Assembly: GCA_042701975.1 (NCBI GenBank)
Contig: CP170561.1
Span: forward strand, 3,162,001 to 3,226,000
Length of the DNA: 64,000 nt
Direction: 5' to 3'
From: JAFALK01 sp042701975
Lineage (GTDB): Bacteria > Pseudomonadota > Gammaproteobacteria > Burkholderiales > Burkholderiaceae_C
Shown: positions 8,663-16,196 of the stretch, one piece after another
How the letters are laid out: every line of letters starts with the position of its first letter
How positions within the stretch are numbered: the first letter of the stretch is position 1
Translations under genes and position numbers: made by a program
The notes under the pieces: model-generated
Database searches by the model: none
What the model was told of the DNA's origin: nothing
Seen by the model: the letters and a program-made list of their open reading frames with translations, nothing else

Positions 8663-8693
8663 AAAAGGCCCCTCGCTGTGCGAGGGGCCTTTT
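8663..8693 (+). terminator. Rho-independent terminator after the TPR gene
   Basis: AAAAGGCCCCTCG-CTGTG-CGAGGGGCCTTTT: a perfect 9-base G/C stem flanked by A-run and T-run, so it can act on both the TPR gene and the convergent receptor gene. Confidence 0.9.
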
Positions 8694-8715
8694 CCATTGC
8701 GGCGTTCTGCGTTCT

Positions 8716-11097
8716 TCAGAACTTGTAGTACGCCCGGGCGAAGTACGAGGCGCCGTTCAGGCCGAACTGCACGCTCTCGTAGTAGAAGCCGTCGTCGGTC
8801 TGGTTCGGGTCCTGCTTGGTCGGCTTCACGTTGAAGACGTTGTTGCCGCCGATGCTGAGCTTGAGCGCCGGTGTGGCCTGCCAGGACAGGCCCAGGTCCA
8901 TCGAGGTCTTGGGCTTGTAGTACTGGTTGGGCACACCGTTGGCCGTGCCGTCGAAAGTGCCCAGGGTCTGGCTGCCGAAGTGGATGATCTTGGCCTCACC
9001 CGTCCAGGCGCCTTGGGCGTACTCGAAGCCCAGCGTGGCCTTGGAGCGCGGGCCGCCTTGCTCGATGAACAGACGCTCGCGCTCGGACAGCAGCACGTCT
9101 TCGAAGCCCTTCAGTGAAGCCGGCGCGTGGATGCCCGTCACCGTGGTGCGGCTGACGTTCAGCGCCAGGAAGGTGCTCAGCTGGCCCTCTCCCATCTTCA
9201 TGCGATTGGAGGCCGTCAGGTCCAGGCCACGCGTGCGCGTATCGACCGAGTTCACGAAGAACTGCGCCTGGCCCACACCCAGGCCTTGCAGGATCGCGCC
9301 CAGCGCCGGGTAGTTGTCGGCATCGAAGCGGCCGGACAGCACGATGCGGTCCTTGATCTTGATTTCGTAGAGGTCGGCCGTGATCGAGCTGTTGGCACTG
9401 GGCTTGACCGTGAAGCCCAGGGTGTAGTTCTTGGACTTCTCCTGCTTGAGCTTGGGCACGCCGGCTGCATTGGCGATGGTGCTGCCGTTTGGCGCGAGCA
9501 CCACGTCCAGCGGCTGGCCGGCGATGAAGTCCGTGAACGTGGACGAGAAGTACAGCTGTTGCAGGCTCGGGGCGCGGAAGCCGGTGCTCGCGGCGCCACG
9601 CAGCAGCACGGCATCGCTGACCTTGTAGCTGCCGGCCAGCTTGGCGGTCGTCTCGGAGCCGAAGTCGCTGTAGTGCTCGGCACGCACGGCGGCGTCGACC
9701 GTCAGCGCGGGCGTCAGCGTGGCTTCCCAGTCCACATAGACGGCCTGGCTCTTGCGGCTGCGGCTGGTGGCGTCCGAAGGCTGGAAGCCCGGGAAGCCTT
9801 GACTGCCAGCGTTGCCGCCGAAGCCCAGGCCGTCCACGTCGTTGTAGGAGCCGGGCTCGCCCGCGACGATGTTGTACTTCTCGCGGCGGTACTCGGCGCC
9901 GAAGGCGATGTTGCTGCCGCCGAGCAGGTCGGGGAAGAAGCGGCTCACGTCGAAGTTGGTCGTCAGCTGGTTGAAGCCGAAGCCGCCGGCGTCGAAGTTG
10001 CTGGGGCTGATGCCCTTGCCGCCGTTGATCAGGTCCAGGTTGGCGATGGATGCGTTCAGCGTGTGGCTGATGTCGTAGCGCATCTTGTTCGAGCCGTAGG
10101 TCTGCGACAGGTCGGTGTCCCAGCCGGCGACGGAGGACTTCCAGCCCGCGGTCACGTAGCGGTCCTCGATCTTGCCGTTGATGAAGGGCACGAAGCCGTT
10201 CGGGTACATGGCGGCCGAGTTGCGCGAGGGGATGTCGTCCGAGCCGACACCGCCCCGGGCCCAGGCAGCGGAGGAGGCATCGCGGTTTTGCGCGCCGGCC
10301 GTCAGGTAGATGCGGTTGTCGCCGTTCACCGGGAACTCGCCGTTCAGGTAGATCGTCTTGTTCTTGACCTGGGTGTCGCCAATGATGCGCGGGTAGAACT
10401 CGGCACCGCCGCGATCGGAGCGACCGCGGTCCTGCCACTCACCGGTCACGCCCAGCGTGCCGCCGCCCAGCTTGACGCCGCAGTAGGCCGAAGCCAGGTA
10501 GTTCTTGCCGTCGCCAGCCGAGTACTGGCCGTAGCCGGCCACCGCTTCGCAGCCCAGCTTCTTCTTGAGCTGCACATTGATCACGCCGGCAATCGCATCG
10601 GAGCCGTACTGAGCGGCCGCGCCGTCACGCAGCACCTGCACGTTGTCGATGGCCAGCAGCGGCAGGGAGTTCATGTCCGTGCCCGTGGCGCCGCGGTTGC
10701 GGGCGCCGAACAGGCTCACCAGGGCCACGGTGTTCTTGCGCTTGCCGTTGACCAGCACCAGCGTCTGATCGGATCCCAGGCCGCGCAGCGCGGCGGAGTC
10801 GATCAGGTCAGCGCCGTCCGCGCCGGTCTGGCGGGTCGAGTTGAACGACGGAGACAGGTATTGCAGCGTCTGCGCCAGGTCGAACTGACCGCCGCCCTCG
10901 GCCACCTTGCTCATCGAGTAGATGTCGACCGGCACCAGCGTGTCGGTTTCCGAAGTGGCCGGCAAAGCCTTGCGCGAGCCGACGACGGTGACCTTGTCGA
11001 GGTTGCTCACCTCCTGGCCTTGTTGGGCCAGCGCCGGCAGGGCGCCGAACAGGCTGAGAGCGGCCAGTGCCGTGGGCAGCAGGCGATATGAACGCAT
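8716..11097 (-). CDS. TonB-dependent receptor
   Basis: Outer-membrane gated beta-barrel of 793 residues. The start at 11097 gives a signal peptide (MRSYRLLPTALAALSLFGALPALAQ), a TonB-box-like stretch (LDKVTVVGSR), and a plug domain with LRGLGSDQTLVLVNGKR, LPLLAIDNVQVLRDGAAAQYGSDAIAGVINV. The barrel ends in an aromatic C-terminus (YFARAYYKF), the BAM recognition signal. The substrate cannot be told; no Fur box was seen and no transport partner is adjacent except the tonB operon on the other side of the terminator. The ribosome site GGGAG lies inside an inverted repeat (see 11101-11132). Two-base-rich Cys pair in the plug (LGCEAVAGY, AYCGVKL) may form a disulfide. Confidence 0.92.
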   Translation of the reverse strand: MRSYRLLPTALAALSLFGALPALAQQGQEVSNLDKVTVVGSRKALPATSETDTLVPVDIYSMSKVAEGGGQFDLAQTLQYLSPSFNSTRQTGADGADLIDSAALRGLGSDQTLVLVNGKRKNTVALVSLFGARNRGATGTDMNSLPLLAIDNVQVLRDGAAAQYGSDAIAGVINVQLKKKLGCEAVAGYGQYSAGDGKNYLASAYCGVKLGGGTLGVTGEWQDRGRSDRGGAEFYPRIIGDTQVKNKTIYLNGEFPVNGDNRIYLTAGAQNRDASSAAWARGGVGSDDIPSRNSAAMYPNGFVPFINGKIEDRYVTAGWKSSVAGWDTDLSQTYGSNKMRYDISHTLNASIANLDLINGGKGISPSNFDAGGFGFNQLTTNFDVSRFFPDLLGGSNIAFGAEYRREKYNIVAGEPGSYNDVDGLGFGGNAGSQGFPGFQPSDATSRSRKSQAVYVDWEATLTPALTVDAAVRAEHYSDFGSETTAKLAGSYKVSDAVLLRGAASTGFRAPSLQQLYFSSTFTDFIAGQPLDVVLAPNGSTIANAAGVPKLKQEKSKNYTLGFTVKPSANSSITADLYEIKIKDRIVLSGRFDADNYPALGAILQGLGVGQAQFFVNSVDTRTRGLDLTASNRMKMGEGQLSTFLALNVSRTTVTGIHAPASLKGFEDVLLSERERLFIEQGGPRSKATLGFEYAQGAWTGEAKIIHFGSQTLGTFDGTANGVPNQYYKPKTSMDLGLSWQATPALKLSIGGNNVFNVKPTKQDPNQTDDGFYYESVQFGLNGASYFARAYYKF

Positions 11098-11100
11098 GTG

Positions 11101-11132
11101 AACTCCCGTGTTGCATTGTGATGACGGGAGTT
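11101..11132 (-). promoter_or_regulatory. Inverted repeat masking the ribosome site of the receptor gene
   Basis: AACTCCCGT (11101-11109) and ACGGGAGTT (11124-11132 complement pair) form a perfect 9-base inverted repeat with a 14-base loop. Read as mRNA on the minus strand, the 3' arm contains GGGAG, 5-9 bases before the AUG at 11097, so the stem would cover the Shine-Dalgarno sequence. It could equally be a DNA operator. Confidence 0.55.
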
Positions 11133-11224
11133 TGCCTGTAGCGAAAGCTATCGACAGGCCGCTTGTTGCGGCCCGCCGACAGGATCTTCTTTCTATTGCA
11201 GTCTTCTTTGCTTCGCTTTGGTGC

Positions 11225-11983
11225 TTACTTCGGTGCCATGCGGATCGCACCGTCCAGGCGGATCACTTCGCCGTTGAGCATGTCGTTCGTGACGATCTGG
11301 TGGACCAGCTTGGCGTAGTCCTCGGGGCGGCCCAGGCGCGAAGGGAAGGGCACGCTGGCGGCCAGCGCGTCCTGCACTTCCTGCGGCATGCCGAAGAGCA
11401 TGGGCGTGCCGAAGATGCCGGGGGCGATCGTCATGTTGCGGATGCCGTTGCGGGCCAGATCGCGCGCCACGGGCAGTGTCATGCCGACGACGCCGCCCTT
11501 GGAGGCCGCATAGGCCGCCTGGCCCATCTGGCCGTCGTACGCGGCAACGGATGCGGTGGAGATCAGCACGCCGCGCTCGCCCGTGGCTTCGGGCTCGTTC
11601 TTGCTCATGGCTTCGGCGGCCAGGCGGATCATGTTGAAGCTGCCGACCAGATTGACGGTGATGACCTTGGCGAACAGGGCCAGCGCATGCGCGCCTTCCT
11701 TGCCCACCGTCTTGGCGGCCGGCGCGATGCCGGCGCAGTTCACCAGGCCCATCAGCTTGCCCAGCGAGGTGGCCTTGGCGACCACGGCCTGGCCGTCGGC
11801 CTCGTTGCTCACGTCGCACTTGACGAAGGCGCCGCCCAGCTCAACCGCGAGGGCCTGGCCACGTTCTTCCTGCAGATCGGCGATGACGACCTTGCCGCCG
11901 TTTGCGGCCAGCATGCGCGCCGTGCCTTCACCGAGGCCTGAAGCGCCGCCGGTGACGATGAAGACCTTGCCTGCGATGTCCAT
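11225..11983 (-). CDS. Short-chain dehydrogenase, 3-hydroxyacyl-CoA dehydrogenase type II-like
   Basis: NAD-dependent cytosolic oxidoreductase of 252 residues. The Rossmann motif TGGASGLG is at about residues 12-19, NCAG near 90, and the active-site Ser-Tyr-Lys set lies in ISTASVAAYDGQMGQAAYAASKGG (YxxxK). The insertion around VGKEGAHALALFAKVITVNLVGSFNMIRL and the ending RLDGAIRMAPK fit the HSD10/FadB2x-type 3-hydroxy-2-methylbutyryl-CoA dehydrogenases used in isoleucine and fatty-acid breakdown. A perfect palindrome upstream (12014-12031) supports control by a catabolic regulator. Substrate assignment is by family resemblance only. Confidence 0.85.
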   Translation of the reverse strand: MDIAGKVFIVTGGASGLGEGTARMLAANGGKVVIADLQEERGQALAVELGGAFVKCDVSNEADGQAVVAKATSLGKLMGLVNCAGIAPAAKTVGKEGAHALALFAKVITVNLVGSFNMIRLAAEAMSKNEPEATGERGVLISTASVAAYDGQMGQAAYAASKGGVVGMTLPVARDLARNGIRNMTIAPGIFGTPMLFGMPQEVQDALAASVPFPSRLGRPEDYAKLVHQIVTNDMLNGEVIRLDGAIRMAPK

Positions 11984-12013
11984 GAATGAGACTCCTGATG
12001 TGGATTTGATTTG

Positions 12014-12031
12014 GTTTACGTTGACGTAAAC
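12014..12031. promoter_or_regulatory. Palindromic operator upstream of the SDR gene
   Basis: GTTTACGT-TG-ACGTAAAC is a perfect 8-2-8 inverted repeat 31 bases before the SDR start. It resembles the TTTACGT-type sites described for LiuR-like MerR regulators of branched-chain amino acid and fatty-acid degradation; the match is from memory of that motif. Confidence 0.6.
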
Positions 12032-12046
12032 GTCAATCGTAGAACG

Positions 12047-12080
12047 AAGAAAAGGCCGCAGGGGCAGAGCCCTTGCGGCC
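12047..12080 (-). terminator. Terminator of adk
   Basis: GGCCGCAGGGGC-AGA-GCCCTTGCGGCC (one G-T pair) with an A-rich flank on the plus strand, which becomes a TTTTCTTC tract when read in the adk direction. It lies 12 bases after the adk stop. Confidence 0.85.
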
Positions 12081-12091
12081 CGGTATGCGAT

Positions 12092-12757
12092 TCAAGCGAG
12101 GGCGGCCAGCGCGCGTGCGGTGATTTCCTCGACCGTGCCCACGCCTTCGATGCGGCGGTAGGTCGGGGCCTTGGGTTCGCCGGGCTTGGAGCCTTGCGCT
12201 GCCCACTGCGAGTAGTAGTCCACCAGCGGACGCGTCTGCGCCTCGTACACCTCCAGGCGCTTCTTGACGGTTTCTTCCCTGTCGTCGTCGCGTTGGATCA
12301 GGTCTTCACCGGTCGCATCGTCCTTGCCTTCGACCTTGGGCGGGTTGAATTTGACGTGATAGGTGCGACCCGAAGCCACATGGACGCGGCGGCCGCTCAT
12401 GCGTTCGATGATGGCGCTGTGCGGCACGTCGATCTCAAGGACCAGATCGAGAGAAACGCTGGCCGCCTTCATGGCGTCGGCCTGGGGGATGGTGCGGGGG
12501 AAACCGTCGAACAGGAAGCCCTTGGCGCAGTCCGGCTGGGCGATGCGCTCCTTGACCAGACCGATGATGATGTCGTCGCTCACGAGGGCGCCGGAGTCCA
12601 TCACCTTCTTCGCAGCCAGGCCCATCTCGGTGCCAGCCTTGATCGCAGCGCGCAGCATGTCGCCGGTCGAAATCTGCGGGATGCCGAACTTTTGGCAGAT
12701 GAAGGCTGCCTGCGTTCCCTTGCCCGCACCCGGTGCTCCCAGAAGAATCAGTCTCAT
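12092..12757 (-). CDS. adk: Adenylate kinase
   Basis: Cytosolic enzyme interconverting 2 ADP with ATP and AMP. P-loop GAPGAGKGTQ at residues 7-16, AMP-binding STGDMLRAAI, LVSDDIIIGLVKERI, GFLFDGFPRTIPQA, and a long-type LID domain (GRRVHVASGRTYHVKFNPPKVEGKDD) without zinc Cys. 221 residues is slightly above the usual 214-218. AGGGGA precedes the ATG. It follows kdsB, from which it is separated by a hairpin at 12776-12807, so it probably has its own promoter or is reached by read-through. Confidence 0.97.
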   Translation of the reverse strand: MRLILLGAPGAGKGTQAAFICQKFGIPQISTGDMLRAAIKAGTEMGLAAKKVMDSGALVSDDIIIGLVKERIAQPDCAKGFLFDGFPRTIPQADAMKAASVSLDLVLEIDVPHSAIIERMSGRRVHVASGRTYHVKFNPPKVEGKDDATGEDLIQRDDDREETVKKRLEVYEAQTRPLVDYYSQWAAQGSKPGEPKAPTYRRIEGVGTVEEITARALAALA

Positions 12758-12775
12758 GTGTCCCCTTGATGCTTG

Positions 12776-12807
12776 AGAAAGGGCGTTTGCCTTGCGGACA
12801 AACGCCC
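12776..12807 (-). terminator. Hairpin between kdsB and adk
   Basis: GGGCGTTTG (12781-12789) pairs perfectly with CAAACGCCC (12799-12807). Read in the kdsB direction it is followed by only TTTCTC, so it is a weak terminator. Confidence 0.6.
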
Positions 12808-12858
12808 TCGTTTACTTCGCCCGAGGATATCACGGGCGTCTTTGTGACAACCCCCCGT

Positions 12859-13608
12859 TCAGCCCTGGGGAGCGCCTGCGATCAGGGCCCGTACGCGGTC
12901 CAGATCCTCGGGGGTATCGACGCCGGGGCCGGGCCGCTCGGCGCTCACATGCACGGCGATGCGCTCGCCATGCCAGAGCACGCGCAGCTGCTCCAGCGAC
13001 TCGATCTGCTCCAGCGGGCTCACCGCCAGCTGCGGGAACTTGCGCAGGAAGCCGGCGTGGTAGGCGTAGAGGCCCACATGACGCAGCGCCGCCTTCGGTG
13101 CACCGCCGCCGTCACGCCACCACGGCATGGGCGCGCGGGAGAAGTACAGCGCGATGCCGTCCTTGTCGGTCACGAGCTTGACGACGTTGGGGTTGGCGAA
13201 TTCCGAAGGATCATCCAGCTCATGCGCCACGGTGGCCATCACGCATTGCGGGCGTTCGGTCAGCGTGCGGGCGCAGGCGTCGATCATGCCGGGGGCGATC
13301 AGGGGCTCATCGCCCTGCACGTTGACGATCATTTCCTTGCCATCGAGGCCCAGCTGCTCGCAGGCCTCAGCCAGGCGATCGCTGCCGGAGACGTGATCGA
13401 CGCGCGTCATCAGCGCGCGCACGCCGTGCTGCTCGCAGGCGCGCTGCACTTCGATGGAGTCGGTGGCGACGACGACCTGCTTCGCCTGCGACAGCGCCGC
13501 ACGCTGCGCCACGCGCACAACCATCGGCGCGCCGCCGATGTCGGCCAGCGGCTTGTTCGGCAGGCGCGTGGAAGCCAGCCGCGCAGGAACGATGACGGTG
13601 AACGTCAT
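12859..13608 (-). CDS. kdsB: 3-deoxy-manno-octulosonate cytidylyltransferase (CMP-KDO synthetase)
   Basis: Activates KDO with CTP for lipopolysaccharide core synthesis. Nucleotidyltransferase motif IVPARLASTRLPNKPLADIGG at the N-terminus, ATDSIEV, VDHVSGSDRLAEA, NVQGDEPLI and the C-terminal GPGVDTPEDLDRVR are all family-typical. 249 residues, normal. It overlaps the Trm112-like gene by 4 bases and belongs to the exbB-exbD-lpxK-Trm112-kdsB envelope cluster. Confidence 0.97.
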   Translation of the reverse strand: MTFTVIVPARLASTRLPNKPLADIGGAPMVVRVAQRAALSQAKQVVVATDSIEVQRACEQHGVRALMTRVDHVSGSDRLAEACEQLGLDGKEMIVNVQGDEPLIAPGMIDACARTLTERPQCVMATVAHELDDPSEFANPNVVKLVTDKDGIALYFSRAPMPWWRDGGGAPKAALRHVGLYAYHAGFLRKFPQLAVSPLEQIESLEQLRVLWHGERIAVHVSAERPGPGVDTPEDLDRVRALIAGAPQG

Positions 13609-13787
13609 TTCTCTTCGGGGTCCAGCACGCGGGCTTCGTTCTCCAGCATCACGGGGATGCCGTCGCGGATCGGGAAGGCCAAGCGGTCGGCATTGCAGAC
13701 CAGCTCGCGGGTGGTTTCGGTGCGGTGATCAGTCAGCGGACCTTTGCAGATCGGGCAGACCAGCAGTTCGAGCAGTCGGTTGTCCAT
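13605..13787 (-). CDS. Trm112/YcaR family small protein
   Basis: A 60-residue protein with LLVCPICKGPL at the start and ELVCNADRLAFPIRDGIPVMLENEAR, the standard Trm112/DUF343 (UPF0434) signature. Eukaryotic Trm112 activates methyltransferases; the bacterial role is not settled. It lies between lpxK (5-base gap) and kdsB (4-base overlap), the usual Burkholderiales order, so it is part of the same transcript. Confidence 0.93.
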   Translation of the reverse strand: MDNRLLELLVCPICKGPLTDHRTETTRELVCNADRLAFPIRDGIPVMLENEARVLDPEEK

Positions 13788-13791
13788 GGGT

Positions 13792-14784
13792 TCAGTGGAG
13801 CAGTTGCAGCACGCGTTGTCGCAGCAGGCGCTCGAATTCGGGATCGGGTTGGAAGTCTAGCGCCACCACCCAGGCCTGCGTCTTCCCGAGCCTGTCGGGG
13901 CGCAGCTTGACCGCGTCCTTCTCGGTGATGAGCACGTGCTGGGTACCGGCCGGCCAGGGCAGGGCGGCGAAGTCGTGGTGGTCGGACAGCGGCACAGGCG
14001 TGAAGCTCAGGCCCTGTTCGGAGAGCATGTCGAAGAAGCGCTGCGGCTGCGCCATGCCGGCCGCGGCGACCAGCGGTTGGCCGCGCAGTGCGTGTAGCGT
14101 TGCCAGCTGCGCCGGCTCGCCGCGCCACCAGCCGTCGAGCGACACGGCGCCGCTGAAAGACCGGCGGCCCAGATGACCGGGCAGCGGTGTGCTGGGCTGG
14201 TTGGCGTTGTAGAGCACGAGTTCGTCATCGTGCAGCGCCCGTGCCGGCTCGCGCAGCGGCCCGGCGGGCAGCAGACGGCCATTGCCCAGGCCGCGTTCGT
14301 CGAAAACGATGACGCTCAAACTGCGCGGCAGACGCAGATGCTGCAGGCCGTCGTCGCTGATCAGCAGTTGCAGATCCGGATGAGCCTGCAGCAGTGCGCG
14401 CGCCGCCGCCACGCGGTCGCGGCCCACGGCCACGGGCGTGCCGGTGCGCAGATGAATCAGCAGCGGCTCATCGCCGGCCTCAAGTGCGCTTGAATTGCGC
14501 GTTACGAGCTGGACGTCGTCACTGTCGCGCCCATAGCCGCGCGACACCACGCCCACGCGCAGATCGGCCAGCAGGCGCAGGATCGCAAGCGTGGTGGGCG
14601 TCTTGCCCGCACCGCCGACGATCCAGTTGCCGACGACCAGCACGGGGACGGGCAGGGCTTCGGGCTTTGCGTTCGCCGCGCGCCATCGCACCACGGCGCC
14701 GTACAGCCACGAGAGCGGCAGCAGCAGCGCCGACAGCAGGCCGGGCGCGAGCCACTCGCGCTGCAGCCTCGAAGCCAAGGACAT
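13792..14784 (-). CDS. lpxK: Tetraacyldisaccharide 4'-kinase
   Basis: Phosphorylates the 4' position of the lipid A disaccharide at the inner membrane. N-terminal membrane-associated helix (WLAPGLLSALLLPLSWLYG), Walker A-type VGNWIVGGAGKTPTTLAI, SRGYGRD, GDEPLLIH, ISDDGLQHLRLPRSLSVIVFDERGLGNGRLLPAGPLREP: all conserved LpxK blocks. 330 residues, normal. Its ATG overlaps the last base of the upstream exbD stop, pointing to translational coupling. Confidence 0.97.
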   Translation of the reverse strand: MSLASRLQREWLAPGLLSALLLPLSWLYGAVVRWRAANAKPEALPVPVLVVGNWIVGGAGKTPTTLAILRLLADLRVGVVSRGYGRDSDDVQLVTRNSSALEAGDEPLLIHLRTGTPVAVGRDRVAAARALLQAHPDLQLLISDDGLQHLRLPRSLSVIVFDERGLGNGRLLPAGPLREPARALHDDELVLYNANQPSTPLPGHLGRRSFSGAVSLDGWWRGEPAQLATLHALRGQPLVAAAGMAQPQRFFDMLSEQGLSFTPVPLSDHHDFAALPWPAGTQHVLITEKDAVKLRPDRLGKTQAWVVALDFQPDPEFERLLRQRVLQLLH

Positions 14785-15203
14785 CAGTTGCCGGCGCCGG
14801 TCTGGGCCGCGAAAGTCAGGCGGGACAGGCCGGCACGCCTGGCGGCGTCCATCACGTTGATGACCGACTGGTGGGCCGAGGCCGCGTCGGCCGAGACGAT
14901 CACCATCGCATCGTTGTGGCCGCCGGCGGCTGCGCTCAATGCGGCGGACAGGATCTCGACCGAGCGGCCTTCCACCGGCTGGTGGTTGATGGCGTAACGC
15001 CCGTCGCCGGACACGGCCACGATGATCTCGGCCGGGTGCTCCTTCAGCTGCTCGGCATTGGCCGTGGGCAGGCTGATCTGCAGCTCGGTGAATTTGGAAT
15101 AGGTGGTCGAGAGCATCAGGAAGATCAGGACCACGAGGAGCACGTCGATGAACGGGATCAGGTTGATCTCCGGCTCCTCGAGGTGGCGCTTGGTGAACTT
15201 CAT
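14784..15203 (-). CDS. exbD: ExbD/TolR family protein of the lpxK cluster
   Basis: 139 residues with one transmembrane helix carrying the conserved Asp (INLIPFIDVLLVVLIFLML) and a periplasmic domain with EIIVAVSGDGRYAINHQPVEG and MVIVSADAASAHQSVINVMDAARRAG. The start at 15203 (MKFTKRHLEEPEINL) is typical; longer upstream frames overlap exbB. It differs from the two ExbD copies near 6.4-7.3 kb, so the genome has at least two ExbB/ExbD motors. It sits between exbB and lpxK. Confidence 0.95.
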   Translation of the reverse strand: MKFTKRHLEEPEINLIPFIDVLLVVLIFLMLSTTYSKFTELQISLPTANAEQLKEHPAEIIVAVSGDGRYAINHQPVEGRSVEILSAALSAAAGGHNDAMVIVSADAASAHQSVINVMDAARRAGLSRLTFAAQTGAGN

Positions 15204-15220
15204 GTCTGCGGCCCCGCTGC

Positions 15221-15841
15221 TCAGCCGACGATGAAGCGGCGCAGGTGCGACATCAGCCGCTCGCTGGACTGCTCCAGCTCCAGCACGTACTCGTCCACGC
15301 GGCCGCGGAAGTAGCGGTAGAACATCAGCGAGGGGATGGCGACGATCAGGCCGAAGGCCGTGTTGTACAGCGCCACCGAGATGCCGTGTGCCAGCAGCGT
15401 CGGGTTGCTCGAGCCGGGCGTCTGGCTGCCGAAGATTTCGATCATGCCGACCACGGTGCCCAGCAGGCCCATCAGCGGCGCAGCGGCGGCGATGGTGCCC
15501 AGCGTGTTCAGGTAGCGCTCGAGCTGGTGCGCGGCGCGGCGACCGGCCGACTCGAAGGCTTCGCGCAGCTTGGCTTCCGGCAGGCGCGGATCCAGCGTCA
15601 CGGCGCGGATGCCGGCAGCCAGGACCTGGCCCAGCGTCGAGTTCTCGGAGAGGCGATTCACCACGTCCGGCGGCGGCAGATGCTGAGCAGTCACACCCAG
15701 CACTTCGTCTAGCAGCCGGGCCGGCGCCACGCGGCTGGCGCGCAGGCTGGCAAAACGTTCGATGACCAGGGCCAGAGCCACCACGGAGCACAGCAGCAGC
15801 GGCCAGATCGGCCAACCGGCCGCTTGTATGATCGAAAACAA
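15221..15841 (-). CDS. exbB: MotA/TolQ/ExbB proton channel family protein of the lpxK cluster
   Basis: 206 residues, the short ExbB type without a cleaved signal peptide. Transmembrane helices at about 10-28, 105-130 and 150-175, with the family segments TIAAAAPLMGLLGTVVGMIEIF and LLAHGISVALYNTAFGLIVAIPSLMFYRYF. It begins the exbB-exbD-lpxK-Trm112-kdsB cluster. In Burkholderiales this pair always travels with lipid A genes; what it energises is not known from sequence. Confidence 0.95.
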   Translation of the reverse strand: MFSIIQAAGWPIWPLLLCSVVALALVIERFASLRASRVAPARLLDEVLGVTAQHLPPPDVVNRLSENSTLGQVLAAGIRAVTLDPRLPEAKLREAFESAGRRAAHQLERYLNTLGTIAAAAPLMGLLGTVVGMIEIFGSQTPGSSNPTLLAHGISVALYNTAFGLIVAIPSLMFYRYFRGRVDEYVLELEQSSERLMSHLRRFIVG

Positions 15842-16196
15842 GGCGTGTCCCTTTGCATTGAGCCCAGCGATTGCGGGGGATTATGACCCCAAGAATCGGG
15901 GGCGCCGTTGCAGTGAAATCACGGGGCAGGGTGCGAGTTTGCAAGCGCCTGTCAACAATCCACCGCGGCTGTGGATAACTTTGTGGGCAAGCGGCGCACG
16001 GCACCAAGCAGGGCCCGCCAAATCAAGCGTTTAGATACATTGCCTCATTCTTGGGCAGGGAAATTCGAGTTGAAAAACAAGTGCTTATCAGCGTGTGACG
16101 GAGCCATGACAACGCTGGTGCCCCGCGAGCCCAGGATTGGCGCGGCTGTGGGCTACTCGACCCGCATGGCCATTGGGTTCGCGAGGCGTTGAGGCC
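15842..16196. other. Divergent region between exbB and xseA
   Basis: About 355 bases without a gene. It should hold both promoters, and it contains one exact DnaA-box match (15970-15978). An in-frame upstream extension of xseA from TTG 16137 is possible but has no ribosome site. Confidence 0.5.
15970..15978 (-). promoter_or_regulatory. Single DnaA box
   Basis: TGTGGATAA is the exact complement of the consensus TTATCCACA. Only one copy is present, with no AT-rich unwinding region, so it is not an origin; it could be a DnaA-responsive control site. Confidence 0.4.

Noticed and set aside
9127..11091. Long open frame (654 codons) on the plus strand across the TonB receptor
   Set aside because: It is antisense to a complete receptor gene; in high-GC DNA the opposite frame of a biased gene stays open. 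No protein family signature.
15970..15978. DnaA box considered as a sign of a replication origin
   Set aside because: Only one box, no AT-rich region, no dnaA/dnaN or parAB nearby.
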